From Apostichopus japonicus (lineage: Eukaryota; Echinodermata; Holothuroidea; Aspidochirotida; Stichopodidae): a DNA stretch of 64,000 nucleotides. A program made the position numbers and the translations under genes. How positions within the stretch are numbered: position 1 is the stretch's first letter; each line of letters opens with the position of its first letter. The stretch is from assembly GCF_037975245.1 (NCBI RefSeq), contig NC_092576.1:22565611-22629610 (forward strand), read 5' to 3'. Below the pieces are notes generated by a model that saw nothing but the letters and a program-made list of their open reading frames with translations, was not told the DNA's origin and did no database searches. Positions 27,106 to 41,267 of this stretch are shown here, one piece after another.

Positions 27106-27182
27106 CTTTTACATTTCTTGGTTTCAAGGATGATGGAATGGATCCAACCGGAATAGTGTCTGGCAGATCGTAAAACCAAAAC
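27106..27182 (-). CDS. Module 3 exon B
   Basis: This 77-nt exon (phase 2 to phase 1) has a CCATAG acceptor with a good pyrimidine tract and a GTATTG donor. It codes for K-FWFYDLPDTIPVGSIPSS and ends PRNVK. It is the most diverged of the B exons but keeps the exact length, both phases and the leading F. Confidence 0.64.
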
Positions 27183-28415
27183 CTATGGAGAGAAGTAGAA
27201 TAATCATCGTGTAACGTGTAGAAGACGTAGAGGAATGTCCTCCTAGTAAGGTTTAATGTTTACCAAATCAATAAAAATAGGCAAAAGTAAACAACAATAA
27301 CAAGGAAATAATTACACTTGATTGATCATTATGACCCTTGTGTTTCAACGAAAAATAAATTAGAATGGGTATATTAATGTAGATAACAATGATGACAGTT
27401 GGAACTGCTGTATGTACATTGTATGTGATTGATAGTAAATCCAGCCGTCCACATTATCAGGATTGGCTAAATTGTGCGTATGTTTAACTTTACAATTAAT
27501 TTAAAGTTGTTCAGACATGTATAAATACAACAGTGTACACAACAAACAGAGAAACACAGGTTACTTGTAACAACCGCATGCCCTTTCCGCTCGGATCAAG
27601 TGATTTACATCGTGGGTTATTTTCGATAAATGTGTAGATTTTATGTTCGTCTTCGTGACTCCTTCTCACTTTAAATGAAAACTAAAATGTCTGAGATTGG
27701 TCAAGTTCACTGTTAAAATATGAAATTATGAATTTATGAATTTTAAAATATGAAATAATGAATCTTAAAGCTGAAAAATTGTTTCTTAAACTTAAAAAGT
27801 AGTTTGTTTCAACGCCATGGCGGATGGCAAACCTGCAAAAACTTGCACTAAAACGGAGGAGGAATGGAAGGGAGAGGGGTAGGAGAGTCGAGGACATAGC
27901 AACATTCTTTACTGGGCGCAACAAATGGTCCTCTCGGGTTATTCAAGAACAAGATAAACACAAAATGTCAACTTACATACAAACAAGCAGATACACTGAT
28001 TTTCCTTATCATTTAAGTGTTTATTAAATATAAACCTTTACAATTTTATCGCATTGCACTCGTTAGTTTGTCATTGATTCATATCCAACTTTACAAAATT
28101 AAAACATTTTTGTGGAGTTGATATGAGTTTCCTTAACCATAACACAATCAATTTCGTATCTAACTATGTTCTCAATAAAGAGATGCATGTGTTCAAAATA
28201 TCCGACTTCCTTCATACCAAGGAGTTTTTACAACTTCCTGTTTCTACTTTATTAAGAGCCACACTAATGCGATCTTCGTTGATTCGCAAAGGAACGTTTT
28301 ATTGGAAGGTTGATGCACAAATACTGAGGTACCGTAGAGTATGTGACTTAGATTTTACGCAAGAAACTATTAAACTGCCAAATTATCTGTAACCTCTCAA
28401 AATGAATACTCTGCA

Positions 28416-28560
28416 GGGGCGTAGCCAAGTTTTTGGTGTGTGGGTGGGGTCAGAGTCAATTTTCTGTCCCAATTTTCAGACAGATAGCGGTGGATCCGAT
28501 GGGAGGGGTATAAGGAGAGGGGATGTCCCCGTCCCATTTTTAAATTTTTGTTTTTCGAAA
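28416..28560. repeat. GGGGCGTAGCC-type repeat remnant
   Basis: Starts CAGGGGCGTAGCCAAG and contains GGATGTCCCCGTCCC and AAGGGCTTAGATGCAAAATG. The last two resemble the interior of the element at 4263-4613 (GGACACCCCC, TTGCATCT). The right end was not found. Confidence 0.4.
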
Positions 28561-29003
28561 AGGGCTTAGATGCAAAATGGTGCTATCATTTCCATTTTTT
28601 AAACTACATTCGTCACTTAAATTCACTTTAGCAAGTTTGGTCGAAAACCATCCAGTTATATCACATATAGAAAAAACAAAAACAAATGTGAATACAAATA
28701 TACGGTCACTCAGAGAGACACTGCAACCACGCGCGCAGCGCATTCATTTTTGAGGTGACCGATCATTACATTCCATTTCGTGGTTGCCTGAGGTGACTTT
28801 TTGTTACACTTTCTTGAGTATTTGACACCCCCCCACCCCATGATGCGTGCTGCAGGAAACTTATAGAGAATTACGAATGAAATAACAAGAAAGTCAACGG
28901 CATTGTTCCTTGGCTTAGAATATACTCATCCACTGACGTAGACCTGATGCTGAAATAATATGGTTGCAGTATTTCAGTGTCAGATCTGTGTATAGAACAT
29001 TGC

Positions 29004-29143
29004 GCATGGGCGTAGATCCGTTTCAAAAGTGAGGGGTCCGAACTAGGCGAAACTGCACTGTGTGAAAATGTTAAAGTCAATGGGAACATGCATCTTCAAT
29101 CGTGTAAGGGGAACGACCACCCCCATGGGTTCTACGCCCATGC
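29004..29143. mobile_element. 140-bp MITE with perfect 13-bp inverted ends
   Basis: GCATGGGCGTAGA at 29004-29016 is exactly inverted as TCTACGCCCATGC at 29131-29143. The 114-bp interior is non-coding. Ends share the GGCGTAG core with the elements at 4263 and 28416. Confidence 0.7.
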
Positions 29144-29489
29144 TTTGACCTTACTGATAGGTATCACCTTGTAAATATCAATAATATATTAAACATAAGA
29201 TTAACCATTTGGTACTGCTGAGAGTAATGTAGTTTCGATGATACTAAGTGCTGTGCCCCGTTGCCTCAAATTACTTTCAAACTTTCGAAATAAAGATAAG
29301 TTACGCACTATCGACAGTATTCTACCAAGTATGAAATTAATCCACTCCTATTAAATATAGTTGATGACGAGTCGGAAAATTCAAACCTGGTAACGTTAAG
29401 TCGCAACACAATCACTTTCTCATTATTTTTAGCACTCTCTCCAAATACTGCCCCCCCCCACCCATCATCGGCCACATCCCCAGGTTCTA

Positions 29490-29573
<84 letters not shown>
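29490..29573. repeat. TA microsatellite
   Basis: Nearly pure TA repeat of about 80 bp. The long apparent ORF on the minus strand here is repeat-encoded. Confidence 0.95.
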
Positions 29574-30261
29574 GGCTCCCTTTTGGCTCCCTTTCATTTT
29601 TCACCGCCGCCCATCGCGTCCCCAACAATTAGTAAACATACGGTTACATCGCAAACATTTACAGTCAAAGCCATTAAAGATCGACCACACATATCTTGCA
29701 TTGGGCCGATATGAATTGACCGAGCCGGTTGTAGGGGTAGAGGGACGGTGTGAAACCTTGAATCTCTGTGGTGGCATATAATTATTCATTATGATTGTTA
29801 TAATTGCTATGGTTTTGGTGAACATTTTAGAATATTCATTATACTCACTAGAATTTAAAAATCCAAATACCTTGTGCATATAACTCTTATTTTATCCTAA
29901 TAAACATTATTGTCATTGTAAAATCCATGTCTGAGTTAAACTGTAACAATCATCCAAGCAAAGAACATTTTAAACAACCTCCACACACCCCTCAGACCCT
30001 CTCTCACCAATAAACTCTAAAAATATTACCTATTAATCCATTATATTTCGTTTCATTTTTATTAACACCCTACAGAATTCCTTTAACGATGGCCTAATTT
30101 ATTCAAATAAATCCACTTAAACTAATAATTGACATTAAAATACAGCACTTTACATACTTTACATTCTCTAATGTTAGTTTAATATTGATAACTTTTATTG
30201 ATTACATTAATTCTCTGTTTAACTGTTATGACGATTCTAACATCTACACCAGAATACTTAC

Positions 30262-30470
30262 TTCAGCTCCTTCAAGCTTTTACACTTTGAGCAGTAAGAC
30301 AAGATGGCCGCCAACTCTTTATTTGTTAGTTTCCTGTAGTCGTCATAGATATCCAGCTTCTGGGGAGAACTCAGGATAGAGAGAGATAGACCAGACTTAA
30401 GGATAAGGTTCAGACCAGACTCATCAACTCTAGGAGAGCAGCTATGTAGAACCACACGAGAGATAGGAAT
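30262..30470 (-). CDS. Module 3 exon A: LRR-like
   Basis: This 209-nt exon (phase 0 to phase 2) has a TCTAG acceptor and a GTAAGT donor. It starts IPISRVVLHSCSPRVDESGL. Its end, LTNKELAAILSYCSKCKSLK then ELK across the splice, is the clearest LRR helix of the set. The frame is open and the phases match exon B at 27.1 kb. Confidence 0.76.
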
Positions 30471-31126
30471 CTAGAGTGAAAGAATAGAGTTACTGATAGT
30501 AGAGATAAATATATTGGATTTGGTTAGGATTAAAATATTTATTATGATATTATGAATAGGAAAAAAAAACGACTTCAATAAAAGGAAAGAAAAGCGATAA
30601 ACAAGGACAATTAGGTTGCGTTAGTTGTAAAAAGGAATACATTGTTGGAACGGAAATAAGGGGTTGGTTTTAGGGGGAATCAAGTACAAATAGGAATAAA
30701 TGGTTTAGATTGGAGAAAATAGATTAGGTTATGTAGGATTCAAGGATTATTTGTTATTGTTTAACGATAAAGTGATTAATTAAAGGCTAATATCTTGTAA
30801 GGTTTAATAAAATAGAAATGCAAGGATACAAATGAGCAGAGTAAAGCAATTATAAGTTATTAATTAATAGGAATCGAATCTCAAAGACGGGATGAGAGGG
30901 TTACAAAGATTGGGTAATCAGGAATTGAAATTATTCTATCTATTGAAGAAAAATATTGATCACATTTATTTAATTGTGTTTTTAATTCTGAACTTTCAGA
31001 AGTAAAATGTAACTTCAAATATAAATTGTAGTCACTAATGTAAGTGGAATCATGGAAAGGAAACCTCAACTTTAACCAATGCAACGGTTTTATAAAGTTT
31101 AAAGATTTTTGGAAGAATTTATATTT

Positions 31127-34010
31127 ATTAGCTGTTACTGATAATTAAGATGCATTTTAGAGAAGCAGCTGTAGATCAACTTCATGCTTCAAGAGAGAAC
31201 GGTTGATAAGGCTTGAACTAATATTTCAAGTAACAAATTATTTAATTATTGGACCAAATCCTACGATTCAACGTGAATTTTAAATTTTTCTAGTTAATAA
31301 GATTTGTTTAAATGATGACGTCTGTCTCTGTTTAGTTCTTCAACTATTAAAAGCTAATTAATTTTATTTAATTACCATCAAATGGAATTTACCGATAGTC
31401 CTGACTTCATTCCTAGGTTTGAGTGTGACTTAACTTCTAGTGAATTTTTCGAAATGTTACATATGCTTTCTTCCTTTGTGTTTGTAGACATTCCTAATGA
31501 GGGTAATGCCTATGATCTTAACTTTCTAAAATTTATCATCTTCCAATTAAATAACACCATTTGCTTTTTAAAATCTATATCATTGAACATAATGTTATGA
31601 TAACATAATGTTATGATCTAGAAATGCATGTATCTTATCCCTGAGCGCTTAATTAAATTAATTAATTACTACTTTTCAGTTTAATCGGGTTGACCGGGTC
31701 TTCATTGTAATATCTTCTGTTACTATGTGAACATTTAGCGGACAAACGTAAATTAACAAACAAGAGATAAATCAGGTAATTACAAGTTAAATGTGAGGAT
31801 GGCGCACTTTTAAAGCAAACATCTGTTTTCGATTTATACAATTTGAAATTAGTGGCGCACTTTCAATTTTAAAAACGTTTTAGCATTTTAAACTGGGATG
31901 ATGTACATGGACATATCTCTGGTTGCTTGAAAATGACGTACGACTTTTAAAATGACTAAGACCAAAACAAGAAAACAAGATGTAACTGTAGGTGGAACAC
32001 AACGTTCGAATAACTGTCAGAAAGACTTAAACGACAGTTTTGCTTTTAAATAATTATCTTTTTATAATCATTTTGTAATATAATTTGACTTCAATTAATA
32101 TACTGGTGTACAGAGTTTTGAAAGCTCTCAATTAAACAAATTATATTTCACATTTAGTGTCAGGTATATTGGCAGGAGTTAGGTCATTCAACTTATAATT
32201 ATTTAATAAATGACATTATTTCAGACAGTCTGCTTGGTAAAATGAAGCTGCGGGCTTTTTATATAACTTGCTGTAACTTCAGATCACGAAGATTGAATAA
32301 TTTAGGTCCTTACTATGATCAGTGTGGATTGCTATATATTGACTTGTATGAAGGCCTAGACGACCAAGTTATGTAAGAACGAGTTGAACCAATTTTCGTG
32401 ATTTAGGATTTTTTTATAAAGAAAACAAGTTTTCTACAGTACTGTGTTTATGTATATTTTCTTAGCTAGAATAAACAATTGTTCGCGAAATAAAACTCAT
32501 TTTACATCTGCCAGTCGAGAATTTTAATGACTAGTTTTAAATTCACTTAAGTTATAAGCTTTAATGCAAACTCAGTGATTCGACTGGATTTGACTGCAAA
32601 TTGTCAAATCCATGTTAGGTTAGATATGCTTTAACTGGGCCTTTCGTGATACTCAGTCAACAACTCGTTCTAATATATTTTTTGAATGATTTAGAATTTC
32701 CAAGAATGTCTTCTTTCTAAAGGTATGCCTACTATGGTGATATTTGAATGTTCAAGACTTCTAAGGTAACCATAGCCTATGTTAATTTTGTTCATTGCTA
32801 ATTAGGCTATGGCTTGGTCAATATAACAATTCTAGCCTAGGCCTCTATACCATACCGTCAAATTATGTCACTGATCAATGTTACTGTTTTAGCTATTACT
32901 ATTAGCAGCGGTTTCTTCTCCAAAAAATAATCCAACCTTAAAATCCAGTCAACAGGTCAATTGTAACAAACAACTGAATGAAACAAGCAACATCTGCAAC
33001 CTCCACCAATATAACACTAAACCATTCATGTTTAGTGATAGATGTACACAGGTATTCAATAGCATTAGTCACCGATATCAAATACAGGTGTTTCTTACAT
33101 CGGTCTACACATTTTGGCGCCAAAAAAGAAAATTATCATTGTTGGAGAGACTCAGTGTTGTGCATGTCCGGTGAAAACAGACAGTTTAAGAAAGATGTTA
33201 ATTGGGTATTTGGTAAGAAATGAGTCGAGGCTCCCATGAAATGTATTAACCCGATGTTTGAAGACTAATTTGCGTGGTTGTTTCTTGTGAACCTTTTTCT
33301 GAATTTCATGTTGATGCCAAGTAAGAAATTAATTATGAGATTATACAGTTAAGCTATCTTTGCAAGCCTGAAACTAAAAATGCATTAGAACACATGCGGT
33401 AAGGAAAATAGAAACTTCAATTAAATTACTAGTTTTCAGCAAGAACAAGTACAATAAATACAATCGAATACTAACAAAATGAATAAAGGAATAATAACAA
33501 GAATCATAATAATTCTCTATTTTAGCCTTGAGCAGCTAGAACGGTGTTTGTAGCTTTATTTCTTTACACATATAAACACTTTTGAACTGAAACTACTTGA
33601 AATTTCACATGTCCCATCTGGGTCACGGTAACATATACAAAAGTGGATGTTTGCCCCTGCAACTCTTCATTTTCTCACCTTAGGTAATTACAGTTTTCAT
33701 CTCGCTTAGACAATGAAGATTGTATCATATTTAACTTCATTACATTAGGGCACAACCCTTTCAATTTGAGAGCGCTCTTCGCATTCACTTCCAGAGCCGT
33801 ATATCTGTATATGTCGATGGGTGCTATGGGCGGCCGTTTGAGCAAAAATACAACGATGAAATAAATAAACAAGAATACAAATGAAAAAGAAGAAAATCGC
33901 ATTGAAGACTCGCCCCAAACCGCGTGCGGCCATCTGAAAAAGTTACACCTCATTCAAAACTAGGTCAAATTACAGGCATTAGACGTTTCTTTTTGAGCGA
34001 TTCTTCACAT
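31127..34010. repeat. 3-kb dispersed direct duplication, copy 2
   Basis: This is the partner of the segment at 473-3450, starting at the same point. It carries an extra stretch of about 130 bp (33770-33898). It lies in the intron between receptor modules 2 and 3. The ORF at 31382-31600 is 72 codons here, against 56 in copy 1, where it is shortened. Apart from this ORF I see nothing coding. Confidence 0.75.
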
Positions 34011-34547
34011 CCTTTAATTAATACTGGGGATCTATATATTATACTATATCGTTGGTATTACAACCAAATCAGTTTGTTGATGAAACGTCTTTGTGTATTT
34101 GTCTGTGGCTACCACATTCGGTGTACGTATATGAGGAACTATTTCCCTTCATGTGTCAGTTTGTGTTAGCAGGCTGACTAAGCAATTTGTGTGGAGTAAT
34201 TATAATGAAGGTAAACAACCAATTTATTTTTATTTCCAAATTACACTTAATTAACGTAAACCTCCTCATTAGCTTCGCAAACTTACAGATGCTATGATGC
34301 TATTTCCTCATGGTCAATGTACATGTTAGTTTAGTTGAGTTTATTTATTTCTACCATTTCACACCATGCAAAGAAAGTTTCTTTACAATTTTGCATACGT
34401 GCATAGATAGGATAGGATTAACAAAACAGATACTGTGATGGTACCGGAACCAGAATAAGCATAATCTTTTCTAGTCTGCCCCCTCCCCCGCCTCCCTCAA
34501 ATAATCATAAAAAAAACATGATGGCAAGAATAGCTATATAAGGAGAA

Positions 34548-34951
34548 CTAAATGACGTTCACTGGTGAAGTTTGAGTGTGGTAGCGTTTCAGTGACATTT
34601 TAAAATGACACAAGGATGTTGTATCTTTTAAATTGCATGGGAATGAGTCCCAGAGGATGACACCACGATTACGAATTTGCAAATGGTTTAGTTTTATCCT
34701 TGAGTAAACTACATGCAAAGAGTTTTTTGAGCGAGCTATAAGTGAAAAAGGAGTCAAAGCTTTTTGGTAAAAGTCCCTGATGAAACTTTTACATACAAAT
34801 TCCAACTTGGCAGCCATAGAAAATCGAAAACATTTAAAATGTTCGAGTCTTTAAACAGAAGAGTGCTATGAGAATAGTATGGACATCGTAGATAATTCTG
34901 ATAATATTTTTCTGTAAGAGGCGTTGTAACGCCAAATGTGTACTGACACAC
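34548..34951 (-). pseudogene. CR1/L2-like LINE reverse-transcriptase C-terminal remnant
   Basis: Two overlapping minus frames hold FTKKL-type sequence upstream, then ARSKNSLHVVYSRIKLNHLQ, IRNRGVILWDSFP and FKMSLKRYH. These match the T-R-[SN]-K...N-x-G...W-[ND]-S-[LF]-P...F-K-x-x-L-K end of CR1/L2/jockey-type ORF2. A frameshift separates the two parts. Confidence 0.68.
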
Positions 34952-35109
34952 AGCCCGCTCTTCCCTCTGTAAATTCCTTGTAAATGTACTTCCTTACATG
35001 TTACCGCTCCTCATTTTTTTCCATTTTGTGCAAACATGTTAGATCGTTGAGCTACGCAGGCGATATTTATTATTTCATACCAGAGGGTCATTATAAGACC
35101 CCATATTAT

Positions 35110-35185
35110 TACTAATAATAATAACAACCAATTTGTATTGCGCAATACACGATGGCTTGAAAGCGCTCTACAAAACCTCCATAAA
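35110..35185. repeat. LINE/SINE tail-like repeat
   Basis: An AATAATAATAA run followed by TTTGTATTGCGCAATACACG and AAAGCGCTCTACAAAA resembles the conserved 3' tails of CR1/L2-type elements, which often read AGCGCTTTACA. The family link is from memory. Confidence 0.4.
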
Positions 35186-35563
35186 ATAAATAAAAACAAC
35201 AATATTAGCAAGAAAAACAAGAATAATATCCAAATATAAGAAAACAAGGGAATGAAAATATTCCAAGGAAATGTCTAAAATACAATACAACAACAATTAA
35301 AAAGGTTTCCTAAAATAAAAGAGAACAAAATAATAAATCAGGTTAAACCAACAACAAATATTACAAAGGAACCCAATTACAATATCTCTGGTGTCGCAAC
35401 AATCACCAATTAATAAGTAGACCAGATATGTTCAACCCTCACAGAAATGCAGCTAGAAATAGTGAGTCTTTAGTTAGGATATGAAAATATCCAGAGATGG
35501 TGCATGATAAAAAAACAAAACCACACACACAAAATGAAATACATGTCACAGTTACTGACTTAC

Positions 35564-35683
35564 GTCATGGTAAGATGCTTTATCCAGAAGCTGTATAGTA
35601 CATCTCTGTAGTAACTCACTGTCATAGTAGCTAATACATACATTCTTTGTACATAGTTTCCTGATTACATCTTCATTATCAAC
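35564..35683 (-). CDS. Module 2 exon D
   Basis: This 120-nt exon is phase 0-0, with a TATCAG acceptor and a GTAAGT donor. It codes for VDNEDVIRKLCTKNVCISYY and ends QLLDKASYHD. Length, phase and the ASYHD ending match the D exons of modules 1 and 4. Confidence 0.72.
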
Positions 35684-36974
35684 CTGATAATATAATTCAA
35701 AAATAATGTTAGTTGAAATAAATGACAATTATACTATAATACGTAGTATTTTGCTAAGTTTACATCCTTAGTTCGAATGAATCAGAAAACATCTAATATC
35801 TCCCACAGACATCCTCTCAGAGACACTTGCCAAGTTAAGGTTAACAGAAAATATTCAGTAGTTTGATGGAACTTTTATTTAAGACCCATTATGTTTAGAT
35901 ATTTGTTATACTTTTAGAGCCGATTTTGATTATTATATCACGTAATAGTAACAGTTACAATGCCAAAATTCACTTTAAGGAATTTAAAACGCAATGCATG
36001 CCATACCACAGCTCTGATGTTAGTTATATCAGTACTTCCTTTCCCCTGAATTCTTTAAATCGGTAATCTTGTATTTAAAATCAGCTCTTCCCTTTTGCCA
36101 ATCTAATCTTTTTTAAATGACGATGTTTTTACAGAGGATGAGGTCATGACAAACTTAATTGATAATTCCCTCTAACTCAACGAATTGTATATTTTTCAGT
36201 TAGGGAAACGACGTCAACAATTCCAAATAACATTAGTATGTATTGAAGCCCACAGCTGAATAAGGTGTCCATACGTACGTGTTTATGATGCATGCTTCGA
36301 GTAATTCCCGTTATTTCTGCAATATGTGGTACACATTATAACAATCGATGTTACTTGCTAATGTGATGTTTTTCTGTCTATACGGTTATAGATGAATGTG
36401 TGTTATTCTACGACAAGTTTAAGAATGTCAACCTTTCAAAAATTCGTTCGTCATTAATTATATTATCTGCAATGGCTTCAAATGTTTACGGCAGCTCGTC
36501 AGATTCCAAAATATTCAATGTCGGCATCCACATTACATCTGTATTCCAGAGGATAATTTCCATCGGAATCTGAGCATGGTATACTGCAAATATTTGCATC
36601 GTGTATGTATGTTAATGGCTTTTCTGTAATACCAATATCCAATGTTCTGGTGTTCTGTTCGAGTGTGGGGTCAAGTTACTATGAATGGAATCTTTTTTGT
36701 TACTCTTTGTACTAACTTTGCGTGTAAAGTGGTAGTTAGTTATTGCTAAAGTTGACTGAGTAGAATCCAGGGCTCTTACATGTGCTACATCATTGCATTA
36801 TTCCACACGGTCATGAAAATCAGAAGGGGATTGATGATATTGTAACGACTCTCACGTCCGCGGTATGTCGGGGGACAGAGGCAAAGGCTTGTAAAAAGTT
36901 TGATAATATATTTGACAGTCTCGAAATACTACCGTACGTATTTACACACTGCCTAGGAGTATGGCATTCCTTAC

Positions 36975-37125
36975 AGTCGCGCACTGCCTTGGGTCGGATT
37001 GCACAGGTATCGGGCACTGCCTGTGTACCTGGCACTGCTCGGGTGGCAGGCATTGCGCAGGAATAGTGGACTGCTCAGGTGTCGGGCACTACACAGGGGT
37101 CGGGCACTGCGCAGGAGGTTGAGCA
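36975..37125. repeat. GC-rich minisatellite around CGGGCACTGC
   Basis: Imperfect units of about 18-20 bp, such as GGGCACTGCGCAGG and GGCACTGCTCGGGTGG, stand out from the AT-rich background. Overlapping ORFs on both strands are repeat artefacts. Confidence 0.75.
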
Positions 37126-38783
37126 CGCCGAACATATAAATGCAAACAATGGCTTTACTCTTTCAACACAGGACATGGCTTAAGGCAGGCAGATTTAACT
37201 TATAAAAACAAGTTTGCTTTACAAGAAGAAGATATGTAGGTTCTCCCTTCAATCCACCCGATCACCCCTGCTAAATGAACGACGTCTTATTAAGTACCCC
37301 GAAACAAAATCCACGTGGTACTAGCTAGTGTTGTGCCGATATCGCCAATATCGGTTCTGGCCGATTACCGATATAACAATCCCCATATTGGTCCTATAAC
37401 AAGACCGATATTTTAAACATCCACAGTCAAGGTCAAATCGCACTTTAAGTCATGCATTAATATATAAAGTATGAACATTGGATGGAACTGATTTCATGTA
37501 GAAAAGATATTAGCGCATCTTTGCTAAGAATTGTTACTACCCCTTGTGTTTACCAGAATCAAAAAAAAAAAAAAAAATTATACTTCATTGTATTTACGTG
37601 AAAACTTATATCCTACCATTAGCCGGCTATACTGAAACTAAGCCTAGCAAATAAATAGCAAGTGCTTTGTGTTCGAAATATTTCGTAAACCAATAGTTAA
37701 AAAAATGTGATATGTTATCCTGATTCTCAAAATGCAATATTTGCATCAGTCTTTGAGGTTTTATCAAACTGCATCAATATTACACTTTGCAGATTTTAAA
37801 AGATACGCACTTTGTGGAATGATTAAGCATGGTTTTTCATCGTGTTATTACGGAGCCTCAGAAGCACTGTGGATGCTACTAGTTATAAACCTAGTTTTAT
37901 CAAATGTTTTTCAACGTCACGTAGGTTACTACTGAAGTTGTGTTTCACCGCCGTGCATTGTTTGTAGGTCTGAATTTGCCATGTTTACAACTTTGAATGT
38001 GTAAACAGTTGATAGGATCCTTGCCAAGAATATTTGCACGGGCATAACAGGTGTCAGCGGGTTTGTTCAGATTTAATTATGTTGTGTTCACTTGTAAAAT
38101 ATAGCGACCAGACTGGTGAAACTACTATGTATGTACAGTGATATGGCCTGATTGATCTCTTTACAGATTGTTATCGGTAAATATTTTTCAGAACTTCAGC
38201 CTTGTTTCAAATTGGTATATTGACCACTGGTTATAAATCGAAATAGAAACTGAAAGAAATGGTTTGTTTTAGTACAGATTAATAAATCATCGCAAGTAAC
38301 AAGAAGTTGCATTGTTGTGAATGAAGTCTGTTCGATATCAATTATTCGTTATCGGCAACGAGGCTAAATTTTACCGATAATGATATGTTTAACGGAAGGT
38401 GGCCTCTAAAAGTAGCTTACGTAACAACCTAACCGAAAAGTCAGGCGATTCCCTCTACAGTATGTAATTGACTATATTGACAATATGTATATGACCGTCA
38501 ATGGCAATCTTCTGAGCTTGCATGTCGTGTTGCTTTTTAATGTCTGACATTTAAAGATCGCAACATTACACTTTGCATAAGAAAGAAGATAAATATTTCT
38601 GAATTTAATCAACAATACATCCCAATTTCAAATTAAATATTTGAGATGCCACCATTCTCTCAGTGGGCGCGATAAATTGAGGTTGACAACTTGGAAGCAA
38701 GTATTCATTTAATATTCAAATGGTTCATACACAACAAGGTGAATGCAAGAATAAACCACGATGACATTATAAGCAAATCATAC

Positions 38784-38836
38784 CTCCCAAACACCGGATT
38801 GAAGATTCAGACTGTAACCGTAGTTATTCCAGCTCA
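38784..38836 (-). CDS. Module 2 exon C
   Basis: This 53-nt exon (phase 1 to phase 0) has a CTTAG acceptor and a GTATGA donor. It codes for V-SWNNYGYSLNLQSGVWE. It is two codons shorter than the C exon of module 1 but keeps the W near the start and the LN.[EQ]SG.WE ending. Confidence 0.66.
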
Positions 38837-39262
38837 CTAAGATGACAGAAATGAAAAAGTGTGTAAAAGATTGAACAATGGGACGACATTGATTCTACTG
38901 GTGTGAATGTGTTTTGATGGCTTTGTGTAACTGTAAATTTCAGCGTTTTACCCAAGTGTTATGAGTACACCGAGTTAACCACTGGTGCTTCTTAATATGT
39001 CAAGGAACACATGATTAGCCATTTTTATAGGCAAGCCAAGTCGTATTAATGGAATGAATGTGGTGGCAATTTTTGTTTAACTTACTACCATCCCTAATCT
39101 GGTCATTCTTAGAAACGTGTGTTTAAAGAAAATAATATGGTCAATTAGTAACAGTTTAACCAAAACAGGATATTTTTCTCTGATGACAAGAACGAATGCG
39201 ATGAGACCTGATTAACCTACATTTTAAATAAACACTGATTAGATGTGACGATATAGACATAC

Positions 39263-39339
39263 CTTTAATGTCTCTAGATTGCATCTCTGCAGGAATAGAC
39301 TCCGAAGAGAAGGTAAGAGGCAGCAGACAGCCATCAAAC
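39263..39339 (-). CDS. Module 2 exon B
   Basis: This 77-nt exon (phase 2 to phase 1) has a CAAAG acceptor and a GTATGT donor. It codes for K-FDGCLLPLTFSSESIP and ends QSRDIK. It aligns along its whole length with the B exons of modules 1 and 4 (FAGC.LPLSFS, SRDIK), without gaps. Confidence 0.72.
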
Positions 39340-41267
39340 CTTTGTAGTAGAAATGAAGAATAACGAGCAAAATGTTACAAGTTAACACTGTAATCTAGCA
39401 GGAAAACTATCATCACAATAAAGTTTAAATGTTCATGTTACATACATATAAGAATAGCTTTACACTAAATCATGTTTATTATGAACCGTTAAGGGAATAC
39501 CATGGAATATATGCTTAGGTGGTTCCTTACAAACTACAAGATAGCATTACACAGGGTCTTACCAGTGCAATTAGTGATCAGTATACATGTATGCTTATCC
39601 TAGACCGAAGTAAGATTAATAAGCTTTCTAAAGGGATACTGGATTGTATATCTCATACCTTACTAAATTACACATGTTAAGCGAACAAAACTATGTCCAA
39701 TAGCTTCCATCGGTTTCTGAGTAAGAGTTTGAACCAGCACCAAATAAATAACGCACACTGAAGCCCTGGAGTCGGTAAAAGCTTCCATTTGGTGAGGGGT
39801 AATGCTATATTTAATACCTACAGTAAATGTATTCAAAGAGAGCAACATCGAACAGTTTTGGTTACTTGTCATGCGCACTTCATTTCGTGAAAAGGTATCG
39901 TATTATAAATTGTCATAATACACATTTACTTCTCTCTGTTCTTAACAGTAGTCCTGCCTTTCCATTCACGAGGAACGTTAAAGAAGTAGACTTGAGGTTA
40001 CGTAAACAACAGAACGATACTATAACATGCATCATGTTATAGTAAGTTTGAAAATGCTTTCTTAGATAATTATGTTTTTAAGACGTCCTTTGTGTCTGAA
40101 TTGACCACAGCTAGTCAGTGCATTTTAGAATGAATATCGATATCATTGGTATAATGTTATATTTTTGTTATCTGTTGTACGACAAAAATAAGAATCACTG
40201 AACATACTGCCTGCTCTTATCTATCTAGTTAAGAGCATCAAACCGATATTGTATTAGTATTGTATTCTTACATTCAATACATGTAATATTAATAGTCGTA
40301 TACTTTATTTGTGCTTAATAATTCAGTGATATGCAGGTGGTTGTATGCTTTGTTCTAGGGTGGGAATGCCGGTGGTATATATTTTAATCGTGTTGATTAC
40401 GCTACAATATCGCACAATGTAGTCGTGTTTAAAAGAGAATCAGCCTACGGTGGCCGCATCTCACCCATTTCCTGTGCTGCGAAGCTTATTTCTGCCCTCA
40501 GATAATTTAATCACTCCATATTTATGGATCTGGCCATGGCAATACTCCTTTGTAATGGTCTATCAAGGCTACCGTACACTGCTATTTACCACTTCTTTTA
40601 TACAGCAGTGTATTACAGATGTTCACAATTGTTTAGACACTCTTCTGTTTTTGCATTGGTTTTCACCTTTCTAATGTTTAAGTCTTCATTTTTATGTTTT
40701 ATTTTCACTCGTATATTCTTATTTTTTCAAGTTTCGTATTTAAATATTTACTCTCTAAGGTAGAAAGGAAGTTGAAACCATTGTATTTATATGTACAATG
40801 TGTACAGTGCGAAATATTGCTTGCGTTTGCTCATTTGAAGATCAAAATTGGAGTGGATAATGTTGTTAAACATTGATGAATCCATCACTTAACTGAGGTT
40901 CCGGGTTCCCTTTGGTATTACATAATAACTGTGACAGATAAACGATTGTTACATCAGATATGGATACAATAGTACGGTTAAAGTTAAGCAAGTAAAGCAC
41001 GCCATACGATCATAAAAAGGCAGTTACGGTTTCCTTCTTGTTCAGTTTGCTCCTAATTAACATAATCGTTCTCAGCCTCGGCTTTATGTTCAAAACCCTG
41101 CTATTCAGTGAAAAGTCACCACCTGTCTTTCTGCTCTTCTCGAAGGCGAGTCGGTTGACATGCTGCAGTTCTCATCTTTCAAATCCGAACATGTTGCATA
41201 TTATTAAGAGAGTAGCCATTTAACGGAAACCGAAGATTTACAACAGCGGTTAATCGTGTATCCATAT

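Noticed and set aside
29308-29628. 106-residue minus-strand open frame
   Set aside because: Its middle is translated TA microsatellite, and the flanks show no recognisable domain or splice context.
37330-38400. Possible hAT-type element, because TAGTGTTGTGCCGATATCG resembles some hAT ends
   Set aside because: No matching inverted end or target duplication was found near 38.4 kb, only repeated CGATAT words.
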